A stretch of DNA of 64,000 bases from NCBI RefSeq assembly GCF_000336815.1, contig NZ_AOLG01000009.1, positions 59,000 through 122,999 on the forward strand, written 5' to 3'. Below the pieces are notes generated by a model. The model saw only the letters and a program-made list of their open reading frames with translations. It was not told the origin of the DNA and ran no database searches. Origin of the DNA: Haloferax prahovense DSM 18310 (GTDB lineage Archaea; Halobacteriota; Halobacteria; Halobacteriales; Haloferacaceae). A program made the translations under genes and the position numbers. Positions 44,024 through 52,686 of the stretch are shown here, in pieces; the first letter of the stretch is position 1; every line of letters begins with the position of its first letter.

Positions 44024-46207
44024 ATGCATCACCCCGGTCCGCCGCGAGTCACGACGATCGGCCGCCCCGTCGAACTTGCCCCGAGAGCCCCGAACGGCGG
44101 CGAAACGTACCGCTGGCGCGTTCTCGACGCGCCCGAAGAGAGCGCCGTCGCGGTCGGCTCCGGGCCGGTCGTCCACCTCGCCCCCGACGTTCCCGGCACG
44201 TACCGTCTCGAACTCGACGCGCCCGACGGCCGCCACGAACAGACCGTTCGCGCCTTCCCCGACGACCGCCGCCCGGCGACGATGGCGGTCCCCGCGGCCG
44301 ACCTCGAACCCGCGTCACCCGACGAGGTGTCCGTCATCGGCCCGTTCAACGACCGCCTCGTCGGCCGCGACCGCCCGCGCCGCGTCGGCGACGACTACGC
44401 CCTCGACGTGGCGCTCCCGCCGGGCACACACCCGTTCGGATTCGCCCCGCACGATAACCTCGCGGAGCAGGTCCGCGGCGACGTCGAAGTCCCCGGACCG
44501 GGCCGCCCGAGGGTTCGACTCGACACGCGGGCCGAACAGGCGGGCAGCGACGAACTGGTCGTCGTCGCGGACGCGGAACCCGCGCCCGACGCCGGGTCGG
44601 CGACGCTCGCCGTCGAGTTCTTGTTCGACGGCCGCGACCCGCTCGAACCGGGCGACTGCGAGGTCGATGGCGACAGCCTGCGCGTCCCGGTCGAAACGCT
44701 CCGCGAGTTCGACTCGTCGGAGCCGGTCCGCGTCCACGCCGTCGCGGTTCAGACGACGACCGAGTCGGGAGAGTCGTCCGTCCGGCACTCGGTTCTCGAC
44801 ACGCTGGTCGTGAACCCCGGGGGTGCGGGCGACGAAACCGGTTCCGGCCTCGCTGGCCTCGCCGTCTCGCGCCCCGGCGGCGCGCCCGAATGGGCGCACC
44901 ACGCGACCGTCTACGAGGTGTTCGTCCGGTCGTTCGTCGGCGAGACGCCCGACCCGACGTTCGACGAGCTCGCCCGGCGAGTTCCCTACCTCGAATCGCT
45001 CGGCGTCGACTGCCTGTGGCTCACGCCGATACTGGAGAGCCACACGACCCACGGCTACCACGTCACCGACTACTTCGAGACCGCCTCGGACCTCGGCACG
45101 CGCGGCGACTTCGAGGCGCTCGTCGACCGCTGTCACGACGCCGGCATCCGCGTCGTCTTCGACCTCGTCATCAACCACACGTCGCGGGACCACCCGGCGT
45201 TCCAGTTCCACTCGACCGGCGTCCCCGGCTACGAGGACCACTACGCCCGCGTCCCCGAGCGCGAGGACCCCTCCGAGGTCGACTGGGGCGGCCCCGGCGC
45301 GGCGGAACACTACTTCAACTGGACGCGCATCCCGAACCTCGACTACGACTCGCCCGCGGTCCGGTCGTGGATGCTCGACGTGGTTTCCGAGTGGGCCGCC
45401 GTCGTCGACGGCTTCCGCTGCGACGTCGCGTGGGGCGTCCCCCACGGCTTCTGGAAGGAGGTCCGCGACCGGGTGAAAGCCGACGACCCCGACTTCCTGC
45501 TCCTCGACGAGACCATCCCGCGGGACCCCGCGTACCACGAGACCGAGTTCGACGCCCACTACGACACGACGTTGTACGGGGCGCTCCGCGACGTCGGCGC
45601 GGGCGAGAAGCCGGCGACGGCCGTCCTCGACGCCGTCGCCGACGCCCGCTGGCACGGCTTCCCCGACGACGCCGTGCAACTCCGGTACATCGAGAATCAC
45701 GACGAGGAGCGCTACCGGAGCGAAGTCGGTGAGGACGCGCTCCGGGCGGCCGCGGCCGCGACGTTCACACTCCCCGGCGCGCCGATGATGTACTACGGGC
45801 AGGAGACCGGCGTCGAAGCCCAGCGCGGGACGATGCGCTGGTACGACGCCGACACCGACCTCGTGGAGTTCCACCGGCGGCTCTCCCGTCTCCGCGACGC
45901 CCACGAAGTGCTCCGCGTCGGCGACGTCGAACCCGTCCCCGCCAGCGTTGCTCCCGCCGGAAACGGCGGCGTCGAGTCCGACCGCGTGGTCGCGTTCGCC
46001 CGCGACGACGGTACCGACCGACTCGTCGTCGTCCTGAACTTCGCCGGAGCGCCGACGACCGTCGAACTCGGCGCGGAAGTCGAGGGGACCGACCTCCTGA
46101 CGGGCGAGCGAGTCGACGCTGGCGGCGCGGCCGGGGGCGACGGGGGCGCTCGCGTCACCGTCGCCGACGCAGTCGTCCTCCGCGCCGCCGGCGATTCGAG
46201 CCATTAA
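44024..46207 (+). CDS. GH13 alpha-amylase/neopullulanase-type enzyme
   Basis: A 727-residue enzyme. An N-terminal PKD/CBM-like region (about 1-95) and a second beta domain (about 100-265) precede the GH13 barrel. The four GH13 motifs are present: FDLVINH (about 377), GFRCDVAW with nucleophile Asp (about 464), LLDET with acid/base Glu (about 495) and ENHDEER (about 557). A short C-terminal beta domain follows. The lack of a signal peptide points to cytoplasmic splitting of imported maltodextrins. The start at 44024 is set by GGAGAGGTGG directly upstream; the earlier in-frame ATGs cross the promoter. The TrmB-type gene starts five bases after its stop. Confidence 0.9.
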   Translation: MHHPGPPRVTTIGRPVELAPRAPNGGETYRWRVLDAPEESAVAVGSGPVVHLAPDVPGTYRLELDAPDGRHEQTVRAFPDDRRPATMAVPAADLEPASPDEVSVIGPFNDRLVGRDRPRRVGDDYALDVALPPGTHPFGFAPHDNLAEQVRGDVEVPGPGRPRVRLDTRAEQAGSDELVVVADAEPAPDAGSATLAVEFLFDGRDPLEPGDCEVDGDSLRVPVETLREFDSSEPVRVHAVAVQTTTESGESSVRHSVLDTLVVNPGGAGDETGSGLAGLAVSRPGGAPEWAHHATVYEVFVRSFVGETPDPTFDELARRVPYLESLGVDCLWLTPILESHTTHGYHVTDYFETASDLGTRGDFEALVDRCHDAGIRVVFDLVINHTSRDHPAFQFHSTGVPGYEDHYARVPEREDPSEVDWGGPGAAEHYFNWTRIPNLDYDSPAVRSWMLDVVSEWAAVVDGFRCDVAWGVPHGFWKEVRDRVKADDPDFLLLDETIPRDPAYHETEFDAHYDTTLYGALRDVGAGEKPATAVLDAVADARWHGFPDDAVQLRYIENHDEERYRSEVGEDALRAAAAATFTLPGAPMMYYGQETGVEAQRGTMRWYDADTDLVEFHRRLSRLRDAHEVLRVGDVEPVPASVAPAGNGGVESDRVVAFARDDGTDRLVVVLNFAGAPTTVELGAEVEGTDLLTGERVDAGGAAGGDGGARVTVADAVVLRAAGDSSH

Positions 46208-46212
46208 GTATC

Positions 46213-47283
46213 ATGGTCGATGACAGTCCGAGCATGGACGACCGGGAACTCGCCGACCTCCTCGAGCAGTTCGGGCTCTCAGAGAAGGTCGTCGACACGT
46301 ACCTGACGCTGCTCGAACTCGGGGAGGCGAAGGCGAGCCAGATCGCCGACGCGGCGGGCGTCTCCAAGCGCTACGTCTACAGCGTGAGCAAGGAACTGGA
46401 ATCGCGTGGGTTCGTGGAGGTCAACGACCACGTCGTGCCGACCACGATTCGGCCGCTGCCGCCGATGGAGGTCATCGAGTCGCTCTCCGAGAGCGTCGAG
46501 TCCATGCGCCCCGCGCTGGAGGAGCGCTACACGGCCACCGCCCGCGACCAAGAGCGCTTCGAGGTCATCAAGTCCCGCGTGACGGTGCTCAAGCGCATCG
46601 GCGAACTCGTCGGCCGCGCCGAGTCCGAAATCACGCTGTCGCTCCCCTACGACGTGCTCGACGAGGTCGAAGACGAACTTCGGGCCGCCCGCGAGCGCGG
46701 CGTGCTCGTCTCGCTCGTCGTCAGCGGGGTCGAACCGCACGACGACCTCGCGCTCGACGGCGTGGCCTCGCTGGTGCGCGTCTGGCACGAACTCATGCCC
46801 ACGATGCTCACCGTCGACTCGCGAGCGGGGCTCATCTCCCCCGGTGAGATGGTCGCCCGGTCGAACTCCGAGTCGCAGGCCATCGTCTTCGCCCAACCGC
46901 ACCTCGGCCCGGTCATCGTCGGCTCTTTCTTCGGGAACTACTGGCCGATGGCGGCCGAGGCGTACACGACCGAACCCGACCCGCTCCCGGCGATGTACCA
47001 CAACTTCCGTCACGCCGTCCTCCAAGCGGCGCTCTGCGACCGCGCGGGCATCGACCTCGACGTGAGCGTCAGCGGGCGGATGGTCCACACCGACGGCCCG
47101 ACCGAACTCCACGGCCGCGTGGTCGATATCCGACAGGGCCTCCTCGAACCCGCGAACAACTCCTTCCCGGTCGAGAACGCCTTCGTCGTCGAGACGGACG
47201 AGGGGACCTACAGCATCGGCGGACAGGGCGCGTTCGTCGAAGACTTCGAGGCCGACGCCGTCGAGTTCACGGCGGTCGAGTAG
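46213..47283 (+). CDS. TrmB-family sugar-responsive transcriptional regulator
   Basis: A 356-residue regulator. The N-terminal winged helix (about 8-80) has LLEQFGLSEKVVDTYLTLLE, AKASQIADAAGVSKRYVYSV and a wing. A coiled segment (about 90-125) leads to a phospholipase D-like/sugar-binding domain (about 130-356) found in TrmB proteins that sense maltose-type sugars. It lies five bases after the amylase stop and so is co-transcribed. It is the obvious candidate controller of the ABC importer and both hydrolases, binding the symmetric elements at 40499 and 43982. That assignment is inference. A second start at 46234 is possible. Confidence 0.9.
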   Translation: MVDDSPSMDDRELADLLEQFGLSEKVVDTYLTLLELGEAKASQIADAAGVSKRYVYSVSKELESRGFVEVNDHVVPTTIRPLPPMEVIESLSESVESMRPALEERYTATARDQERFEVIKSRVTVLKRIGELVGRAESEITLSLPYDVLDEVEDELRAARERGVLVSLVVSGVEPHDDLALDGVASLVRVWHELMPTMLTVDSRAGLISPGEMVARSNSESQAIVFAQPHLGPVIVGSFFGNYWPMAAEAYTTEPDPLPAMYHNFRHAVLQAALCDRAGIDLDVSVSGRMVHTDGPTELHGRVVDIRQGLLEPANNSFPVENAFVVETDEGTYSIGGQGAFVEDFEADAVEFTAVE

Positions 47284-47391
47284 CCTCCCCGAGTCCGTTC
47301 CTGTTCTTCCGAGACCGCCCACATCGGCGGCCATGTGGGACGTTCGCAGGCCCGCCACCGAACTATTACGTGGGTCTCTCGTTGGACGCCC

Positions 47392-48225
47392 ATGGACCGC
47401 GACGGAGCCCGCCGCCTCGCCGCGCGGACGCTCGCCGTCATCCGCGAGAAGAACGTCACGGTGACGGCCGCGAGTCTCGCGTACTACGCGTTCAACTCGC
47501 TCGTCCCGCTGACGCTCCTGCTTTTCGTCCTCGTCACGACGTCCGGTCGGGTCGAAGCCCTGCTCCCCACGTTCGAACTGCTCGTCGGCGTCGACCTCTC
47601 GCAGTTCGAATCGACGCTCAGGGCGGTGAGTGGGAACTCTGCCGGGCGATTACGCGCTGCGGTGCTCGCCCTCGGTATCTTTCTCTGGAGCTCGCTCCGG
47701 CTGTTTCGCGGGATGGACAGCGTCTTCAGCGAGGTGTACGGCACGCGGAAAGCGGTATCGGCGCTCAGGCGATTCCTCAACAGCGTCCTCGTCATGGCGA
47801 CGGTCGCGGTCGGCGTCGGCGTCATCGCCGCCGCCGGTCTCGTCGTCTCCTTCCGCGTGACACAACTGCTGTGGTCGGTCGTCGCGCCGGTCGTCCTATG
47901 GGCGTTGCTCACCGTGCTGTTCGTTCCGATGTACGCGCTGTTTCCGGGCGTCGACGTCTCTCCGCTGGAACCGGTTCCGGGGGCGGCGCTCGCGGCGCTC
48001 GGGTGGACGGCGTCGCTCCAGGCGCTTCGCCTCTACTTCGGCGTCTCTCAGAGCATCGAACTCTACGGTGCCGCGGGCGGGGTCTTGCTCATCCTGACGT
48101 GGCTGTACGTCGGCTCGCTGGCCCTGCTCGTCGGCGTCGTCGTCAACGCGGTGCTGGCGAACCGGGTCGATGCCGACGCTGACTGGTATCCCGGCGACGA
48201 GGCGACGGGTGACGAGCGACGCTAA
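47392..48225 (+). CDS. YihY/BrkB-family membrane protein
   Basis: A 277-residue integral membrane protein with about six predicted helices. It begins with the family block TVTAASLAYYAFNSLVPLTL (22-41) and ends with GAAGGVLLILTWLYVGSLALLVG. YihY/BrkB (once thought to be RNase BN) proteins are of unknown function, perhaps transporters. The start at 47392 gives the normal length; the upstream extension is outside the family. It is an independent gene about 110 bases after the TrmB-type gene. Confidence 0.88.
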   Translation: MDRDGARRLAARTLAVIREKNVTVTAASLAYYAFNSLVPLTLLLFVLVTTSGRVEALLPTFELLVGVDLSQFESTLRAVSGNSAGRLRAAVLALGIFLWSSLRLFRGMDSVFSEVYGTRKAVSALRRFLNSVLVMATVAVGVGVIAAAGLVVSFRVTQLLWSVVAPVVLWALLTVLFVPMYALFPGVDVSPLEPVPGAALAALGWTASLQALRLYFGVSQSIELYGAAGGVLLILTWLYVGSLALLVGVVVNAVLANRVDADADWYPGDEATGDERR

Positions 48226-48260
48226 CGGGGGCGCGCCGTCCGAAAAAGCGTTCAGTCGTC

Positions 48261-48464
48261 CTACAGGAGGAACGTGACGACAGCCAGCACGAGGAAGATG
48301 ACGACGAGGATACGCGCGACTTTCATCGAGAGCCCCGCGATTCCACGGAAGCCGGCGAGCCCGGCGACCAGTGCCAAGACGAGGAACACGACCGCGTAGT
48401 GGAGGAACCCGCCGCCACCCTGCAGCGGCGTGAGCACGGCGACTCCGAGCCCCGAGAGCGTCAT
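48261..48464 (-). CDS. DUF1328/UPF0391-type small membrane protein
   Basis: A 67-residue hydrophobic protein with two predicted helices (about 21-40 and 48-66) around the family motif [20 protein letters not shown]. It matches the DUF1328 (YtjA) family of stress-associated small membrane proteins, whose function is unknown. The start at 48464 (MTLSGLGVA) is preferred over 48482. It converges with the YihY-type gene. Confidence 0.8.
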   Translation of the reverse strand: MTLSGLGVAVLTPLQGGGGFLHYAVVFLVLALVAGLAGFRGIAGLSMKVARILVVIFLVLAVVTFLL

Positions 48465-48684
48465 CGTCCGGCGGTGGGCCACGCGCCCCCGCGTTTCACC
48501 TCCCGTACGTGTGCGACGGGTTTCGGCGGCTTCGGAGCGCGAGCGTCTCCGGCTCCGGTCTCATCGGCGTGAACTGTGTCTCTCATCGCGGTCGTGATTT
48601 CCTCCCGCACACAATGAGACCGGTCCCTGCATTGGCAAGGTTCGGCCCACCTCGGGGGCGTGCTTCGCCGACGCCGACTCCGAC

Positions 48685-48993
48685 TTAGCGACGGTTCACC
48701 GCTTCGGCGGCGAGTTGCACCGCGAATCCGGCGCTACTCCACCGGAGCGAGAACACACCGCCAGCCACCAACAGAGCTCCCTGTTTGGTTCGCCCCTTCG
48801 CCAGCGCGCTGGCTCCCGCGACGACCGAGGGTACCGCGCTCAGCGTTCTCGTCCACTTCGAGCCGAGCAGTTGGCGTCCAATCACGTTCTGAACGAGTAT
48901 CCGAAGCAATGTGACCGGCCGGCTTGCGTGTGCCTCGGGACCTCCGCGGGCGATGGCCGCCCGCAGACAAATGTACCACGCTCGCCTACCCAC
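48685..48993 (-). CDS. Small hypothetical protein, start uncertain
   Basis: The frame ends with KGRTKQGALLVAGGVFSLRW and a helical AVQLAAEAVNRR tail. It has a weakly hydrophobic middle and typical codon use in the last 65 codons. The span given uses a GTG at 48993, but that would place the start only five bases from the divergent gene at 48998. A GTG at 48885 (66 residues) or TTG at 48909 is more plausible. The family is unknown; it may be membrane-associated. Confidence 0.4.
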   Translation of the reverse strand: MGRRAWYICLRAAIARGGPEAHASRPVTLLRILVQNVIGRQLLGSKWTRTLSAVPSVVAGASALAKGRTKQGALLVAGGVFSLRWSSAGFAVQLAAEAVNRR

Positions 48994-48997
48994 CGCT

Positions 48998-49666
48998 ATG
49001 GCAACTATCGTACGGGGCGCGATTCCGTCCGAAGAATTCGCGTTAGGTCACACGCTCTCCGCGCTCCCGGACGTCGAAATCGAGTGCGAGCGTATCATCG
49101 AGAGCGGTGACCAAACCGTGATGCCTCTGGTGTGGATTCGTCACGCCGACCGCTCGGACATCGACGACGCCCTTCGAGAAGACCCGTCGGTCGACGAAGT
49201 CACCTGTCTCTCGGAGTTCGACGACGAGTTCCTCTACCGGATGGCGTGGGTCGACCACGTTCACCTGCTCCTGCAGATGATCACGAACTCTCACGCGACG
49301 ATTCTCGACGCGTACGGCTGGGGCGACGAGTGGCAGTTCCGCGTACTCTACCCGGCTCGCGACGACTTCGCGCGGACACACGACTTCGCGGCCGAACACG
49401 GGCTGAGATTCGAAGTCGAGTCGATTCGAGAGATGGACGCCGAACCGGCCGGACGGTACGGTCTCACCGAAAGCCAGTTCGAGGCGCTCGTGACGGCGGC
49501 CCGAGAGGGCTACTTCGAAGTGCCCCGGCGAATCTCGCTCTCCGAACTGGCCGACAAGATGGGTGTCTCTCACCAGTCGCTCTCCGAGCGAATCAGGCGG
49601 GGAACAGATGCGCTCGTCGAAGACTCCTTGCTCATCGGGTCGGTCCCGGACGACTTCCGGGACTGA
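48998..49666 (+). CDS. Bat-type helix-turn-helix regulator
   Basis: A 222-residue protein of the haloarchaeal Bat/HTH_10 family. The N-terminal ligand-like domain (about 1-155) precedes the C-terminal HTH: LTESQFEALVTAAREGYFEV, PRRISLSELADKMGVSHQSL and SERIRRG (about 158-210). Members act as transcription regulators with largely unknown effectors. The start at 48998 (MATIVRGAIP) is a normal family start. It appears monocistronic, with its gene body ending 144 bases before the convergent rio2 gene. Confidence 0.85.
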   Translation: MATIVRGAIPSEEFALGHTLSALPDVEIECERIIESGDQTVMPLVWIRHADRSDIDDALREDPSVDEVTCLSEFDDEFLYRMAWVDHVHLLLQMITNSHATILDAYGWGDEWQFRVLYPARDDFARTHDFAAEHGLRFEVESIREMDAEPAGRYGLTESQFEALVTAAREGYFEVPRRISLSELADKMGVSHQSLSERIRRGTDALVEDSLLIGSVPDDFRD

Positions 49667-49810
49667 GACGCCGGATTCGGGATTTCATATCGCAGTATGT
49701 GATTTATTTCTCCCATCGAGCGGTCTCCCAGCGAACGAGACCGGTAGCTGACGCTCGTCACGGGTGAAACGCGGGGTCGCTGAAAACCGGCGTGGCCGAG
49801 CGAACGGCCG

Positions 49811-50719
49811 TCAGGCGTAGGTAGTGACGCTCTCGAACTCGTTTTCGGCGATGGCGGCCGCCAGCGCGTCGATATCAACTTCATCGGGCATCTCGGCGGG
49901 GTACTTGCGGCGGAAGTAGCCGACGATGTTCTTCGCGTCGCGCGCGAGGAGTTCGCGGGCGTTGTCGTGGTCGGTCGGGACGGCCTGCGGCCAGTCGAAG
50001 ACCGTGATGCCGCGCTCGCCGACCGCGACGTTGTACTCGGACATGTCGGCGTGGACGTAGCCGGCCTCGTAGGCCTCGGCCATCTCGGAGAGAATCAGGT
50101 CGAGGACACCCGTCACCTGCTCGGATTCGAGTTTCGCCTTGGCGAGTTCGACGCCGTCGAGTTTCGCCATGATAATCGCGTGGCGGTTATGGTCGACGGG
50201 GCGCGGGACCGACACCTGCGGAAAGAGGGTTTCGAGCGCCTCGTACTCGCGTTCGGCCGCCTTGCGGGCGGTGTAGAGCCACGAGACGTGGTGGTTCTCG
50301 GAGGTGTAGTCGCGCTCGCGGCGCACCTCGCGGAAGTTGGTGTACCCCTCGCGGTGGAACTTGAGCGCGAGCGGCTTGAACGACTGCACCTCGAACACGT
50401 CGCTTTCTTTGCCGACGCCGAGGGGCGCGCCGAACCCCTGAATGGTGTCTCGCTGGGCGAACGTCCGGAGGGCGAGCGCGTCGTACCCCTCGACCGTGAG
50501 CTTGTACCCCTCGTACTGGATGGTCTTGCGCTCGATGAGCTCGCGGGTCATACAGCGGTCGATGCGGTAGTCGACCTCTTCGGCGGTCAGCCCCGAGTTC
50601 TTCGGGAGCTTCTCCCGGTTGACCCACTCGCTGAAGCGCATGCCCTGCTCGACGCCCGAGAGGAGGTAGAAGTCCTCGGGCTCGAGTTCGGCCATGACGC
50701 CGGCGACGTTCCGTACCAT
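49811..50719 (-). CDS. rio2: RIO2 atypical serine/threonine kinase
   Basis: A 302-residue RIO2 kinase. The N-terminal winged helix (about 8-85) is followed by the RIO domain with nucleotide loop GVGKESDVFEV (101-111), catalytic loop YVHADMSEYN (D225, N230) and metal-binding D242 in VFDWPQ. RIO2 works in late maturation of the small ribosomal subunit. The length matches archaeal RIO2. It is an independent gene with a GC-rich leader. A convergent Bat-type gene lies downstream. Confidence 0.95.
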   Translation of the reverse strand: MVRNVAGVMAELEPEDFYLLSGVEQGMRFSEWVNREKLPKNSGLTAEEVDYRIDRCMTRELIERKTIQYEGYKLTVEGYDALALRTFAQRDTIQGFGAPLGVGKESDVFEVQSFKPLALKFHREGYTNFREVRRERDYTSENHHVSWLYTARKAAEREYEALETLFPQVSVPRPVDHNRHAIIMAKLDGVELAKAKLESEQVTGVLDLILSEMAEAYEAGYVHADMSEYNVAVGERGITVFDWPQAVPTDHDNARELLARDAKNIVGYFRRKYPAEMPDEVDIDALAAAIAENEFESVTTYA

Positions 50720-50931
50720 GCACGTCCGTCCGTCGGCGAGGCGTAAAAGGCCCGCGAGTCGGCGAATGTCGCCCGCGATAAATCACGTGTGACGATACAA
50801 AATCTGGAAGACGGCTCACGCAGTTTCGGAGGGTGGTGTGAGTGTTGGGGTCTCGCGTCGGAACTGAACGGAGAAGTTGCTACGTATCGGTGTCCTACCT
50901 ATCCGGTACGGTTAGTAGCCCCGTGGAAACG

Positions 50932-51693
50932 CTAGAGGGATATCTGCTCACCGTCTTCGGGGACGAGGACGTTTTCGGTCTCCGTTCGCAGTTCCTCACG
51001 AGAGAGCAGACAGTGATTGATGGCTTCCATATGGACAACTGCCACGGTCGCACCCGTGGCCTCTCGGACAGCCGCGACGTCCTCGACGCCCATCGTGATT
51101 GGTTCGCCCTGGTCGAACTGTGCTTCCCCACCGTTGACGACGACCAGCTCAGGTTCGAACCGGTCGAGCGTTCCTTTTACTGGGTCGTACCAGATGGTGT
51201 CCCCGGCGATGTACAGCGCTTTCTCGCCCTCGAAGACGAATCCGGAGACAGGACCCATCCCCTCGGCAAGTTCGTCGTGGCCGTGCTGGCCCGGTGTCCG
51301 GTGAATCGTCACCCCGCCGAACGATGTCTCATCCTCGACGGATCGCACGTCGGTGAAGCCTTCGTCACTGAACGCGGCTGCGTCCTCTGGCTGGCAGAAC
51401 AGCGGCACGTCCGCATCGAGTTCCTCTCTGGCTGCCTCGTCCCAGTGGTCGGGGTGGCGGTGCGTAACGACCACGGCGTCGTAGTCAAGCTCGACGTCCG
51501 GGAGCGGCACCAACGGATTTCGCTTCTGGTTCGCCGTCGTGAGGAACTCAGGTACCCCCGGACTGTCCGTCACCGTCGGCATCTCGCCCTGCGGCGTGAA
51601 CATGGGGTCAACGAGGAACGTGGTGTCACCGACCGTCGCAAGTACCGTCGCGTTTCGCACGAGTCGTACGCTAATCTCAGAGTCGCTTGTCAT
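50932..51693 (-). CDS. Metallo-beta-lactamase-fold hydrolase (UlaG-like)
   Basis: A 253-residue MBL-fold enzyme with metal motif H78-x-H80-x-D82-H83 (THRHPDHWD), H136/H138-type GQHGHDE, D165 in YIAGDTIWYD and a C-terminal VVHMEAINHC with His. It resembles the cytoplasmic UlaG/RomA group of metal-dependent hydrolases; the substrate is unknown. A Bat-type regulator lies 79 bases upstream on the same strand, so it may control this gene. There is no signal peptide. Confidence 0.85.
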   Translation of the reverse strand: MTSDSEISVRLVRNATVLATVGDTTFLVDPMFTPQGEMPTVTDSPGVPEFLTTANQKRNPLVPLPDVELDYDAVVVTHRHPDHWDEAAREELDADVPLFCQPEDAAAFSDEGFTDVRSVEDETSFGGVTIHRTPGQHGHDELAEGMGPVSGFVFEGEKALYIAGDTIWYDPVKGTLDRFEPELVVVNGGEAQFDQGEPITMGVEDVAAVREATGATVAVVHMEAINHCLLSREELRTETENVLVPEDGEQISL

Positions 51694-51772
51694 GCACTCC
51701 TTGCTTGGGGAGTTGGCTGGTTACGATTTATTCTGAAATATTCCAACTCCCTCGATTCGAGCGTGGTGGCAA

Positions 51773-52540
51773 CTACTCGATGAATTCAACGTCTCCGAGG
51801 TCGAGGGACGTGTCGATATCGACGGTCATCGAGTCGGCGGCGAACTGTTCGGCAAGCCACGCCTCGGCCCGGTTGAGTCGGTACTGGAGCGTGGAACTCG
51901 GCACGCCGATCTCCTCGGCGATCTCGCTAACCGAGGCCTCTCGGGGTTCTTCGTAGTAGCCGTGAGTGAGCGCGGCTTCCAGTGCTGTCTTTTGTGCTGT
52001 CGTAAGGTCGTGTTGTGTCCGTCCATCTTCGAGCAGGCAGGGAGGTTCGCCGAGTCGTTCGACCGTCAGCGAAAGTCCGTCGCGGAGATTCGCTCGAATG
52101 TCGTCGTGTAAGGCTCCGAGCGAGCCGTCGACGAGGAGGTGCCAGTGGAACTGGTCGCCGTGGCGTTCCGACCGCATTATCACTCCTTCACCGAGGTGGT
52201 TCGCGGCGGCGATCGGGAGTGACCGTGGGCCGTCGCCTTCCCGCCGGAGCGAGTAGATTTTCCGTGATTCCGGGTTCGACGAGAGAATCTGGCACCTGTA
52301 CTCGGTGACCGGTGCGCCGCACATGCCGACCAAACTCGAATCCCGGGCAGCCGGTTCGAGGCGCTTGTCGTACTCGCCGAGGGCGGACGGTGTGCCGACG
52401 ATTTTCTCGACGCCCCATACTGCCTCGCTCGTCGCTTGTACCTGCATTGATCGTGCGTACAAATCGGGGTACTCGATGAAGGCATCCATCAATGAGTCGG
52501 CCCCTCGCTCGTACTCGATGGTGAAAACGACCTCGCGCAT
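51773..52540 (-). CDS. Bat-type helix-turn-helix regulator
   Basis: A 255-residue regulator. The N-terminal sensory-like domain (about 1-185) is followed by the HTH_10 domain: LTTAQKTALEAALTHGYYEE, PREASVSEIAEEIGVPSSTL and QYRLNRAEAWLAEQF (about 190-240). The start at 52540 (MREVVFTIEYERGADSLMDA) is preferred over the ATG at 52573 because family proteins begin with this strand. It is probably transcribed with, or acts on, the MBL-fold hydrolase gene immediately downstream. The effector is unknown. Confidence 0.85.
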   Translation of the reverse strand: MREVVFTIEYERGADSLMDAFIEYPDLYARSMQVQATSEAVWGVEKIVGTPSALGEYDKRLEPAARDSSLVGMCGAPVTEYRCQILSSNPESRKIYSLRREGDGPRSLPIAAANHLGEGVIMRSERHGDQFHWHLLVDGSLGALHDDIRANLRDGLSLTVERLGEPPCLLEDGRTQHDLTTAQKTALEAALTHGYYEEPREASVSEIAEEIGVPSSTLQYRLNRAEAWLAEQFAADSMTVDIDTSLDLGDVEFIE

Positions 52541-52686
52541 CACGAGATGATTTCGCTCAGTTCGGATAACCACTCTGACTGCCCCCCGGCTGCAGAAACG
52601 CTCTCCTGACTGTTACAGGCCCACTGCCGATTCAATCGACGAAACCGCGCGAAACGTCACTATCTCCCGCCCCCGAGGCTGTGGAC

